Shown: piece after piece, positions 6,196-13,741 of the stretch
How the letters are laid out: every line of letters starts with the position of its first letter
How positions within the stretch are numbered: the stretch's first letter is position 1
Source: an uncultured Eisenbergiella sp.
Lineage (GTDB): Bacteria; Bacillota; Clostridia; Lachnospirales; Lachnospiraceae
Assembly (NCBI GenBank): GCA_948960675.1
Contig: CARDPF010000030.1
Span: 1 to 17,467 of the forward strand
Direction: 5' to 3'
Length of the DNA: 17,467 nt
Notes under the pieces: model-generated
Databases searched by the model: none
The model's input: only the letters and a program-made list of their open reading frames with translations
What the model was told of the DNA's origin: nothing
Translations under genes and position numbers: made by a program

Positions 6196-7761
6196 ATGAA
6201 AGTACAGAATCCACTTTTTAGAACGGACATGCCGGATCCGGATGTATTGCGGGTCGGGTCGGATTTTTATATGGTTTCCACTACCATGTTTTATATGCCG
6301 GCTGCGCCGGTCCTAAAGTCAAAGGATCTGGTACACTGGGAAATTGTCTCTTACATTTGCAGCTGTATCGCCGACAACGATATTTATTGCCTCAGAAACG
6401 GGCGGCATGCGTATGCCAAGGGACAGTGGGCGACTAGCCTGATGCGGCATAAAGGCAGGTTTTATGCCTGTTTTGTGTGCCATGATATGAAAAAGACTTA
6501 TCTGTTTTCCACGGACGATATGGAAAAAAGTGATTGGGATCGGGTGGAGATCGGGGAAGTTTTTCACGATATGTCTTTTTTGTGTTGGGAAGACCGGGTG
6601 TATTTGGTATATGGCAACGGGGAGATCCGGCTGGTGGAATGCAAGGAGGACTTTTCAGGCGTTGTGGAGGGTTCCGACAGGCTGCTTTTGCAAACACCCA
6701 CGGAGGGAATGCGTTTGCGCTGCGAGGGCTGCCGCGCTTATGTAAAGGACGGCTGGATCTATTTATTGTTCATCGACTGGCCGGACGGGACGGGGATTCG
6801 GCGGGAGGTCTGTTACCGTGCCCGGTCACTGGAGGGGCCGTTTGAGAAAAAAATCCTTTTGGAAGACGATATGTGGATTCCCGGCAGGGGAATTGCCCAG
6901 GGGCCGCTGTTTGACGATGAGGCCGGGAACTGGTATGCGATGATGTTTCAGGACAGCGGTGCAGTGGGAAGAGTGCCGTTTCTGATGCCCGTGCGCTGGC
7001 AGGACGGCTGGCCGGTTTTGGGAAACGACGGGAAAGTGCCGGAAACCTTTGAAACGGGCCTGCCGGAACGTGCGGCGCGTCCGCTGCAATTGAGCGACAG
7101 CTTTTGCCATACACAAAACCGGTTGGAAAAGGTGTGGCAGTGGAACCATCTGCCGGATGAAAACGCATGGTCTTTCACAAAGCGTCCCGGCTTTTTGCGG
7201 CTGGAAAACAGACATCAGGCGAGGGAACTGCTGTCGGCAAGAAATACCCTTACCCAGAGGACGGCCGCCCCTTACAGTGCGTTTTGGGTATGCCTGGAGT
7301 GTGGCGGAATGCGGGACGGGGATTATGCCGGACTGTGTGCGTTGGAAGAAAAGTATGCGCAGATCGGCGTCCGCCAGAGAAACGGCGTGCGTTCCGTGGT
7401 TTTACTTTGCCGGGAAGGGGAACGTGCGCCCTATGAGGTAGTGCGCACGGGACAGATGCAGGCGCTGGAGGAATGGTACCGGAAGGAAGAGCAGACGGTT
7501 TTGCTTCGGAATGACCGGGTATGGCTGAAAATTGTTTTTGTTTTTGACAGCTGGGCAAGCGGAAAAGAGACTGCGGCATTTTATTATAGTACGGACGGCG
7601 TGGTTTGGAATGGATTGGGGGAGGAACGTTCCCTGTTTTACTCCATGTCTTTGTTTGTGGGGAGCCGGATCGGGATCTTTTCCTACAATGACGAGCGCAC
7701 GGACGGCGGATATGCGGATTTTTGCGATTTTGTATTTTCTGCGGACGCCGGGGATGCCTGA
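6196..7761 (+). CDS. GH43 beta-xylosidase-like enzyme with C-terminal beta-sandwich domain, cytoplasmic
   Basis: The protein has 521 residues. ATG 6196 follows AGAGG (6186-6190) by 5 bases; the longer frame from a TTG at 6127 would run through the palindrome and is rejected. NPLFRTDMPDPDVLRV with DFYMVSTTMFYMPAAPVLKSKDLVHWE is typical of GH43 beta-xylosidases. Asp14 is the probable base, Asp125 (FHDMSF) the probable pKa modulator and Glu177 (RCEGCRAY) the probable acid. Residues about 320-515 match the concanavalin-like C-terminal domain of GH43 beta-xylosidases (WQWNHLPDENAWSFTKRPGFLRL, RIGIFSYND). There is no signal peptide. The likely role is release of xylose or arabinose from the non-reducing end of imported xylo-oligosaccharides, finishing the work of the GH8 enzyme. 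The gene converges on the response regulator with only 22 bases between stop codons and no clear terminator. Confidence 0.9.
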   Translation: MKVQNPLFRTDMPDPDVLRVGSDFYMVSTTMFYMPAAPVLKSKDLVHWEIVSYICSCIADNDIYCLRNGRHAYAKGQWATSLMRHKGRFYACFVCHDMKKTYLFSTDDMEKSDWDRVEIGEVFHDMSFLCWEDRVYLVYGNGEIRLVECKEDFSGVVEGSDRLLLQTPTEGMRLRCEGCRAYVKDGWIYLLFIDWPDGTGIRREVCYRARSLEGPFEKKILLEDDMWIPGRGIAQGPLFDDEAGNWYAMMFQDSGAVGRVPFLMPVRWQDGWPVLGNDGKVPETFETGLPERAARPLQLSDSFCHTQNRLEKVWQWNHLPDENAWSFTKRPGFLRLENRHQARELLSARNTLTQRTAAPYSAFWVCLECGGMRDGDYAGLCALEEKYAQIGVRQRNGVRSVVLLCREGERAPYEVVRTGQMQALEEWYRKEEQTVLLRNDRVWLKIVFVFDSWASGKETAAFYYSTDGVVWNGLGEERSLFYSMSLFVGSRIGIFSYNDERTDGGYADFCDFVFSADAGDA

Positions 7762-7783
7762 ACCGCCCTTCTTTCTCCGCTAA

Positions 7784-8629
7784 TCATATGTCCTGCTGGC
7801 CTGCAGCGTTGCGGGCTTGCCTTACATTGCTTATAGCAGGGCTGCCCGGTCCGCCCTCCAGGCCGTCGGTAAGATAGGCCCTTGGCGTTACCCCGTAGTA
7901 TTTTTTGAAAACCTTGCTAAAATAGCCGGAATCCTTGTAGCCGCTTTGGGAGGAGACCTGCGTAATGTTGGTTTCCCCCTGATCCAAAAGCCGGCGGGCT
8001 TCTTCCATGCGGGTGGCAGTCAGAAAGTCGCTGATTGTACAGTTCATGTACTTATTGAAAAGTTTCCGCAGGTAGCTGGCATCCAGTATCATGTATGCGG
8101 CGATCTGTTCGACGGAAAATGCTTCCTCCATATAGTGGCAGCGAATATACTCCTGTACGCGCCTGACGATTTCGAGGGAGCGGGAGGTGCGGATGCTGGA
8201 ATGTAAAGGAGACGCCTCCTTTTGTCGCCGTATCGCTCGGTCGGGAAAGTGGGTCTGCATATATTTTTGCTTTAAACGAAGCAAAAGCTCGGTCAGTTCT
8301 TCGGGGGAGAAGGGCTTTAAAAGATAATCTTCCACCTGAAGCTGTATTGCCTTTTTGGTATGGGAGAAGTCGGAATAGCCGGTGACGAAGACGAGCATAA
8401 GCTGCGGATTCTGGGCACGAACCTTTTCGGCCAGGGAGATGCCGTCTATAAGGGGCATGTTGATGTCCAGAAAAGCGATATCAGGGGGAAAATCCCGGAT
8501 TGTGCAAAGGGCCTCTTCTCCGTTTTGTGCCACGCAGCACAACTGAAAGCCCAGGGCGTTCCAATCCACTGCGGTCAACATATAATTTCTGAAATGGATT
8601 TCGTCATCTGCAATGAGAACACGGATCAT
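7784..8629 (-). CDS. AraC-type response regulator (YesN-like)
   Basis: The protein has 281 residues. ATG 8629-8627 follows AGGAGG by 8 bases; a 33-codon upstream extension overlaps the kinase gene and is rejected. The receiver domain (1-120) has the acidic pair Asp8-Asp9, phosphoacceptor Asp55 (IAFLDINMP), Thr83 and Lys105 (LLKPF), so it should be fully functional. Residues about 170-268 form the AraC DNA-binding domain with two helix-turn-helices (FSVEQIAAYMILDASYLRKLFNKY and TNITQVSSQSGYKDSGYFSKVFKKYYG). The start lies 2 bases after the kinase stop, so the two are co-translated. The family usually activates an adjacent ABC sugar importer in response to an external sugar. The divergent importer operon at 10641-15142 is the obvious target, and the xylan cassette at 3496-7761 a possible second one. 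Confidence 0.95.
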   Translation of the reverse strand: MIRVLIADDEIHFRNYMLTAVDWNALGFQLCCVAQNGEEALCTIRDFPPDIAFLDINMPLIDGISLAEKVRAQNPQLMLVFVTGYSDFSHTKKAIQLQVEDYLLKPFSPEELTELLLRLKQKYMQTHFPDRAIRRQKEASPLHSSIRTSRSLEIVRRVQEYIRCHYMEEAFSVEQIAAYMILDASYLRKLFNKYMNCTISDFLTATRMEEARRLLDQGETNITQVSSQSGYKDSGYFSKVFKKYYGVTPRAYLTDGLEGGPGSPAISNVRQARNAAGQQDI

Positions 8630-8631
8630 GG

Positions 8632-10383
8632 TTAATCCTCCTGAATTTGACAAAGGGCATCCGGGGCTATGCGGATCAGAACGGTTGTGCCCTGGTTTTT
8701 TTTGCTGAAAATGCGGATGCGGCAACAATCCCGGTAATAAAGCCTAAGCCGCAGGATAACGCTTTTGAGTCCGAAGTGATTCTGGCGTTCTTGGGAGAGC
8801 ATAAGTTGGCGTAAAAAATCTTTCTGCATACCGATGCCGTTGTCGCTGACCGCAAGGAATAGAAAGCTGCGGCGAAGGTGGGCGGTGATGACGATTTTTC
8901 CGCTTCTGCAGCTTTCCTTTAAGCCATGGCAGAGGGCATTTTCCACCAACGGCTGCAGTGTCATTTTGGGGACGAGAAAGTTTTCGGTGCAAGGCTGCAG
9001 ATTCATTTCATAGTCCAGAAGATCCTGATAGCGGTACTGCTGGATGGCAAGATAATTTCTGATAATCTCAAATTCTTCCGTTAAAGGAATGCATTCTTTT
9101 CCGTTGTTGAGCGAATGCCGGTAATAATCGGCAAGATATTTTGTGACAAAAGCCGCCTCCCTTGCGTCCGACTGGTAGCACATCACATAAATCAAATCCA
9201 GCACATTGTAAAAAAAGTGCGGGTTTATCTGGGACTGTATCAGGGAAAGTTCGTACCGGTGCTTCTGTTCCTGGTCCGTCTTTGTCTGTTCGGTAAGCTT
9301 TTCAATTTCCATCACCATTTCATTGAAGCTGTTTGAAATGTCGCCCAGTTCATCCCTGCGCTGTAAGTAGGAGCGGGTATGGAAATCGCCTTTTTTAACC
9401 ATTCCCATTTTTTGACTCAGATATTCCAGCGGCGTCGTGATGAGACGGGAAAAGAAGGACGTCAGGAAAATGACGGAGGCGATTGTCGCAGCGCAGACAG
9501 TGAGGATCAGCAGGGTATTGTAGCGGACATTTCCCGTGATATCGGAGAGCGGCGTTTGGTTTACCAGTACGTAGGGAAAGGATTCCAGGCCAATCCATGT
9601 GTATAGCAGGGCCCTTGCGGTGAGGTTTGCAGCCTGCTTTTCCCGGCATACATCGGTCAGAGCAGCGGCCAGGGACGGATTGACAGTGGTAAAAAGATCT
9701 TCTTTATGCGTGGAGGAAACAATGCGTCCCTTTTCGTTGACAAGGTAATAGTGCTGTCCGGCATTTGTAAATAGGCCGGAGATTTTACTTTCTTTGATGT
9801 TTATGATCAGGTAGCCCAGGGTTGTGCCGGTGTCTATGTGAATGACGCGTTTGCAGAAAGTCATAACCGGCTCGGAGCAGATGCCGGTTTCCTTTCGCCA
9901 GTCGATTTCCAGAAAGGTATTGCGGGGAACGCCGCTTGCAGGCACGGTAGACAGCAGATCAGAGCAAAGGGCGGTGTGATCGGGAGAAATTTCCGTGCCG
10001 ACATATACCGGATATCCGTTTTCCGGATAAAAAAGGATGGAATCCAAAAAGGGAAAAAGGTGGAGATTGTAACGGAAGGCACTTTCCAGCTGGTTTAGGA
10101 CGGCATTTTTTGACGAAGCGTTTCCCAGTGTCTTGTTAATTGTTGAAATCAATTCATTGGAACACAGAACCGTATTTCGATACTGGTTTTCCAGCTGATT
10201 GCAGATGAGAAAGCACTCATTTTGCAGATGCCGCTTTGCGCTTTCAGTTTCCTGGCGGTACAAAAGCCGGTTACCCAAAATGAGGAATAGCAGATTCTGT
10301 AAAAGAATGCAAAACAGGATGCACAGGATGAGCTTCTGCTTGAGGTTTATGTTGAGGAAAAAGGTATGAAAGCGTTTTTTCAT
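8632..10383 (-). CDS. Membrane sensor histidine kinase (YesM-like)
   Basis: The protein has 583 residues. ATG 10383-10381 follows GGAGG by 8 bases. TM1 is at about 17-38 and TM2 at about 289-311. Between them lies an extracytoplasmic sensor of about 250 residues, probably Cache-like. A HAMP linker follows (about 311-365, with RRDELGDISNSFNEM). The phosphorylation domain of the YesM class carries QSQINPHFFYN with His389. The ATP-binding domain has PLVENALCHGL (N-box Glu481/Asn482), DNGIGM and a shortened HFGLKSV glycine box. Kinases of this class sense oligosaccharides outside the cell, directly or with a binding protein, and phosphorylate a YesN-type partner, here the gene 2 bases downstream. 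It is divergent from the importer operon. The ligand is inferred to be the oligosaccharide that the importer carries. Confidence 0.94.
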   Translation of the reverse strand: MKKRFHTFFLNINLKQKLILCILFCILLQNLLFLILGNRLLYRQETESAKRHLQNECFLICNQLENQYRNTVLCSNELISTINKTLGNASSKNAVLNQLESAFRYNLHLFPFLDSILFYPENGYPVYVGTEISPDHTALCSDLLSTVPASGVPRNTFLEIDWRKETGICSEPVMTFCKRVIHIDTGTTLGYLIINIKESKISGLFTNAGQHYYLVNEKGRIVSSTHKEDLFTTVNPSLAAALTDVCREKQAANLTARALLYTWIGLESFPYVLVNQTPLSDITGNVRYNTLLILTVCAATIASVIFLTSFFSRLITTPLEYLSQKMGMVKKGDFHTRSYLQRRDELGDISNSFNEMVMEIEKLTEQTKTDQEQKHRYELSLIQSQINPHFFYNVLDLIYVMCYQSDAREAAFVTKYLADYYRHSLNNGKECIPLTEEFEIIRNYLAIQQYRYQDLLDYEMNLQPCTENFLVPKMTLQPLVENALCHGLKESCRSGKIVITAHLRRSFLFLAVSDNGIGMQKDFLRQLMLSQERQNHFGLKSVILRLRLYYRDCCRIRIFSKKNQGTTVLIRIAPDALCQIQED

Positions 10384-10421
10384 CGGATACCTCCATAAGC
10401 AATGGTTGGCAGCTACGTTCC

Positions 10422-10450
10422 ATTATAGTACAACAGGGGAAGGTTGATAA
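10422..10450 (-). promoter_or_regulatory. Candidate sigma-A promoter of the kinase-regulator operon
   Basis: On the minus strand TTATCA (10450-10445), 17 bases, then perfect TATAAT (10427-10422), about 40 bases upstream of the kinase ATG. The -35 matches 4 of 6 positions. The 11-bp direct repeat at 10467-10496 begins 17 bases upstream of the -35 box, a typical place for an activator. Confidence 0.65.
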
Positions 10451-10466
10451 GGGGTTTTGGAAAATG

Positions 10467-10496
10467 GCCTGTTTTTTACTAATGTGCCTGTTTTTT
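10467..10496. promoter_or_regulatory. 11-bp direct repeat, candidate response-regulator binding site
   Basis: GCCTGTTTTTT occurs at 10467-10477 and again at 10486-10496, with a period of 19 bases, close to two helical turns. It lies between the divergent kinase and importer genes. AraC-type DNA-binding domains often recognise direct repeats with about this spacing, so it is a good candidate for the regulator encoded at 7784-8629. No binding is shown by the sequence alone. Confidence 0.5.
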
Positions 10497-10555
10497 CCCG
10501 TAATGAAAAAAATGCCCCCAAAAGAGTCTTGCTTTTTTCTGGATTGTGCGCGGTA

Positions 10556-10594
10556 TTGACAGGAAAAAGCGGTGAAAAAGGAGGATACTATAAT
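10556..10594 (+). promoter_or_regulatory. Non-canonical promoter region of the sugar importer operon
   Basis: A perfect TTGACA (10556-10561) and a perfect TATAAT (10589-10594) are present but 27 bases apart, too far for a standard sigma-A promoter. No -35-like sequence lies 17 bases before the TATAAT. Either activator help is needed or one element is coincidental. An AAGGAGG at 10578-10584 has no ATG after it. The start site is therefore uncertain. Confidence 0.3.
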
Positions 10595-10640
10595 TGCAGT
10601 AGCAAAAGGTGCAAAATCGGGACAACAAGGAGGAGAGAAG

Positions 10641-12017
10641 ATGAACAAAAAAGCGGTCGGTTTGATTTTGGCGGGGGCGGTGCTTTCGGCGGCCCTGACA
10701 GGGTGCGTTACATCCAAAATCCCTGCGCAAAACAACCAGGGGCAGCCAGACGGGGAGACGGTAGCGGCAGCTTCCGGGACGGAAGGCGACAGCGCGCAGG
10801 CAGATACCAATGTGAAGCGGACGTTAAAACTGTATGCACATTACGGGGACAGCGAGCGGGAGATTTTGGACTATGCCATGGCGAAGGTACAGGAGAAATA
10901 TCCCAATGTCACATTTGAAGTCGAGGCCCATGCGCAGGATGACGGCCAGACGCTCAAAACCCGTGCAGCCACAGGGGACATGCCGGATATTGCCCATGTG
11001 AACGCGGGGGATGTGGAAGCGTTGTCGGCCAGCGCAAGCCTGATGGATCTTACGGATTTGCTTGTGGAGACCGGATATGCGGATAAGCTGGCGGAATCGG
11101 CGAAGGATACGCCTTACTATGATGACGGAAAGGCATATATTTTTCCGGATGCGGGGGCGCAGGCCATTTTACTGTATTATAACAAAAAGGTATTTGCAGA
11201 TAACAACATTGAGATTCCCACAAATTATGAGGAGTTGGCAGAGGCGGCAAAGCAGTTGAAGGCAAAAGGGGTCATTCCCTGCGCGTTGTTTGCCAAGGAA
11301 GGTTTTACGATCGGGGCTTTTTTTGACATGTTTGCCATGAAATATAATCCGGGCGGCATCAAGGCGCTCTCGGAAGGGGAGGCGCATGCTTCAGAGGAAG
11401 GCTACACCAAGGCGATAGAAAAGATGATGGCTTTGGTGAACGACGGATTTTTTCAGGCAGGGTGCACTTCCGCCGATTATGAGACTGCCCAGAATCTGTT
11501 CACTTCGGGACAGGCGGCCATGTTTATCAACGGCGACTGGGATATTGCCAGTTTGACGCAGAAGCTCGGCGGCGATCTTGGGTATTTTACATCATATCCC
11601 ATGGCGGACGCCGGGATGGAGCAGGAACAGAATTACTACGCATTTTCCGGGGGATATACTTACGAGGGGTATGCTATCTCATCGGATACAGAGGATCCTG
11701 CACTGGTGGCCGACGTGACGGCCATTTTGGCGGAGGCATCGGTTGTGGGCAATTATCTGTATACAGCCAAGATTCCCACCGTTATCAATGTGGATACATC
11801 TGCGCTTGCGGATGTGGAGATTCCGCCTCTTGCGCTGGTGGAAGGGGAAGAATTGAAAAACATGGTTTTTGAGACCGCATGGACGCATACCCTGAAAAAT
11901 GTGGAATTTTCAACTCCCTTTGTGGAGCTTTTGCAGGAAATGCTGACAGGGATGGAGACTCAGGAGGCAATAGACGCCATTGATGAACTGGTGGATTCTG
12001 TGGGTGGAAAAAGATAA
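10641..12017 (+). CDS. Sugar ABC importer, lipoprotein solute-binding protein (family 1)
   Basis: The protein has 458 residues. ATG 10641 follows AGGAGG (10628-10633) by 7 bases; an in-frame GTG at 10572 would put 23 residues before the signal peptide and is rejected. Residues 1-21 form a lipoprotein signal with lipobox LTGC and lipidated Cys22, followed by a Gln/Asn/Gly/Ala-rich linker to about residue 55. The body resembles family 1 carbohydrate-binding proteins: KVQEKYPNVTFEVE, the hinge-region TGDMPDIAHVNAGD, YYNKKVFADNNIEIPTNYEELAEAAKQLKAKGVIP, and FTSGQAAMFINGDWDIASL. It should sit on the outer face of the membrane and deliver an oligosaccharide to the two permeases encoded directly downstream. 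The cargo could be xylo-oligosaccharides, from the nearby xylan cassette, or fructans, from the GH32 gene in its own operon. The sequence does not settle this. Confidence 0.94.
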   Translation: MNKKAVGLILAGAVLSAALTGCVTSKIPAQNNQGQPDGETVAAASGTEGDSAQADTNVKRTLKLYAHYGDSEREILDYAMAKVQEKYPNVTFEVEAHAQDDGQTLKTRAATGDMPDIAHVNAGDVEALSASASLMDLTDLLVETGYADKLAESAKDTPYYDDGKAYIFPDAGAQAILLYYNKKVFADNNIEIPTNYEELAEAAKQLKAKGVIPCALFAKEGFTIGAFFDMFAMKYNPGGIKALSEGEAHASEEGYTKAIEKMMALVNDGFFQAGCTSADYETAQNLFTSGQAAMFINGDWDIASLTQKLGGDLGYFTSYPMADAGMEQEQNYYAFSGGYTYEGYAISSDTEDPALVADVTAILAEASVVGNYLYTAKIPTVINVDTSALADVEIPPLALVEGEELKNMVFETAWTHTLKNVEFSTPFVELLQEMLTGMETQEAIDAIDELVDSVGGKR

Positions 12018-12919
12018 TGAATAAAATGCTGGCGGATAAAAAGACCATTTTCATATTTACGATGCCCTGCATTGCCTTTTTTTCCCTGATTGCCTTTTAT
12101 CCGGTACTTCAAACTGCCGTGAAAAGTTTGTATGACTGGGACGGGCTGACGGCAGGAACTTTTGTCGGATTTCAAAATTATGGCAGGCTGCCACAGGACA
12201 GGGTTTTTATCCGTTCGTTTCGAAACGGCCTGGTCGTGGCCGCCGTGCTGGTGGTTTTGGAAGTGGTGTTTGGGACTTTTCTGGCGCTGGTGATGATGGA
12301 TAAAAGGATCCGGTGCCGGAAATTTATCAGGAGCAGCCTTTTTATCCCGGTGGTTTTGTCGGTCACGGTTGTCTGTCAGCTGTGGTCTTCCATTTTGAAT
12401 CCGGAAATCGGACTGCTCAACAGGGTTTTTGAAATGCTGGGCCTTTCCCTGCGGCAGGACTGGCTGTCCGATAAGGATTGTGCGATTTTGGTGATTGCTT
12501 TTGTCAACGCGTGGCAGTATATGGGATATCAATTTGTGATCGTATATTCTTCGGCAAATGCAATTTCCACCGATTATCTGGAAGCGGCGGCTATTGATGG
12601 GGCCAAAAGATGGCAGGTCAATTTTTGCATTGTGCTGCCGATGCTTAGGGATACGATACGGACCTGTCTGATTTTTGCAGTGACGGGAGGGTTTAACATT
12701 TATGCGCAGATGCAGCTTCTGACCCGGGGAGGGCCGGGTACCGCTACCTACAGCATGACTTATATGACGTTTCGGAGCGCGTTTAAGCTGCGGCAGTACG
12801 GTTATGGGTGCGCTTCGGCGGTGGTTTTGATTCTTCAGTGCCTGCTGGCGATTACCCTCATCAATTTTTTGCTGGGAGAGAGGAAGGAGGACAAGACAGG
12901 TGAAAAGAAAAAAGCGTAA
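12017..12919 (+). CDS. Sugar ABC importer permease, MalF/UgpA type
   Basis: The protein has 300 residues and about six membrane segments (near 11-33, 71-93, 107-126, 155-178, 212-232 and 262-287). The ATG overlaps the binding-protein stop by one base (TAATG), so translation is coupled. The EAA loop that contacts the ATPase is EAAAIDGAKRWQVNFCIVLP (189-208), with the conserved Glu-Ala-Ala and Gly195. A RGGPGTATYSMTYM segment near 235-248 is characteristic of MalF/UgpA permeases. It pairs with the second permease to form the channel. No ATP-binding subunit is encoded in the window, so a shared MsmK/UgpC-type ATPase from elsewhere is expected. Confidence 0.94.
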   Translation: MNKMLADKKTIFIFTMPCIAFFSLIAFYPVLQTAVKSLYDWDGLTAGTFVGFQNYGRLPQDRVFIRSFRNGLVVAAVLVVLEVVFGTFLALVMMDKRIRCRKFIRSSLFIPVVLSVTVVCQLWSSILNPEIGLLNRVFEMLGLSLRQDWLSDKDCAILVIAFVNAWQYMGYQFVIVYSSANAISTDYLEAAAIDGAKRWQVNFCIVLPMLRDTIRTCLIFAVTGGFNIYAQMQLLTRGGPGTATYSMTYMTFRSAFKLRQYGYGCASAVVLILQCLLAITLINFLLGERKEDKTGEKKKA

Positions 12920-13736
12920 AACGGCATATGTACAGACGGCGGCGCTGGTATTTTTTGCCTGTCTTAGTTTATATCCGCTGTTCTATCTTGCAGGCTATTC
13001 GCTCAAGACCAATGACGAGATTTTTTATACAAATCCCTTTGGGCTGCCGCTGTCGCCGCAGTGGGGAAATTATGCGGATGCGCTAAATGCCTTTGATGTG
13101 CTGACCTATTTTAAAAACAGCGTGTTTACGACGATTATATCCCTGTCGGGCGTATTGGTTTTGGTGCTTCCTTTTTCTTATGCGGTGGCAAGGATGCGGT
13201 GGAAGTGGAAGGGACTGGCGGCCATGTTTGTTTCCATCGGACTGTTTATTCCGCTGCAGGTGAGCCTGATTCCGCTGTCGGTGCTGATAAAGGATTTGGG
13301 GCTGGCCAATACTTATGGCGCGCTGATTTTGCCTTATATCGCCTTTAATTTGGCGTTTCCGTTCATGATTTTGTCGGTGGCCTTTCGGGCGTTGCCCACA
13401 GAACTGGAAGAAGCGGCGTTCATGGATGGGGCCAGTGTGTACCGTACGTTTTTTCTTATCATGCTTCCGTTGGTAAAGCCTGCGGTGGTGTCGGCAGTAT
13501 TGTTTGCCACATTGGGGATTTGGAACGAGTTTATTTTACCCACAGTGATGATTTCCAGCAATGGGCTCAAGACGCTGCCTGCAGGTCTTGCATCCTTCGT
13601 GGGGCAACACAGCACGAATTGGGGGGCGATGGGGGCTGCCATGATGCTTGCCAGTCTTCCGACGATCATTCTCTATTTGGCGTGCAGCGATAAAATAGAA
13701 AACTCCCTGACAATCGGGGGAGCCGTGAAAGGATAA
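12900..13736 (+). CDS. Sugar ABC importer permease, MalG/UgpE type
   Basis: The protein has 278 residues. I chose GTG 12900 because AGGAGG (12885-12890) lies 9 bases upstream and the protein begins with the basic MKRKKRK before TM1. It overlaps the first permease by 20 bases. About six membrane segments are visible (near 10-33, 73-97, 106-128, 137-160, 185-208 and 243-262). The EAA loop is EAAFMDGASVYRTFFLIMLP (171-190), with the conserved Gly177. It ends 5 bases before the GH32 gene, whose ribosome binding site lies inside its last codons. This is the second half of the importer channel. Confidence 0.94.
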   Translation: MKRKKRKTAYVQTAALVFFACLSLYPLFYLAGYSLKTNDEIFYTNPFGLPLSPQWGNYADALNAFDVLTYFKNSVFTTIISLSGVLVLVLPFSYAVARMRWKWKGLAAMFVSIGLFIPLQVSLIPLSVLIKDLGLANTYGALILPYIAFNLAFPFMILSVAFRALPTELEEAAFMDGASVYRTFFLIMLPLVKPAVVSAVLFATLGIWNEFILPTVMISSNGLKTLPAGLASFVGQHSTNWGAMGAAMMLASLPTIILYLACSDKIENSLTIGGAVKG

Positions 13737-13741
13737 AGCAT

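Noticed and set aside
10366..10381. cre-like sequence TGAAAGCGTTTTTTCA at the kinase start
   Set aside because: It is two bases longer than the CcpA consensus and mostly encodes the first kinase residues, so catabolite control is not supported.
10572..10640. Upstream GTG start extending the solute-binding protein by 23 residues
   Set aside because: It would place a polar segment before a standard lipoprotein signal. The ATG at 10641 has AGGAGG at ideal distance.
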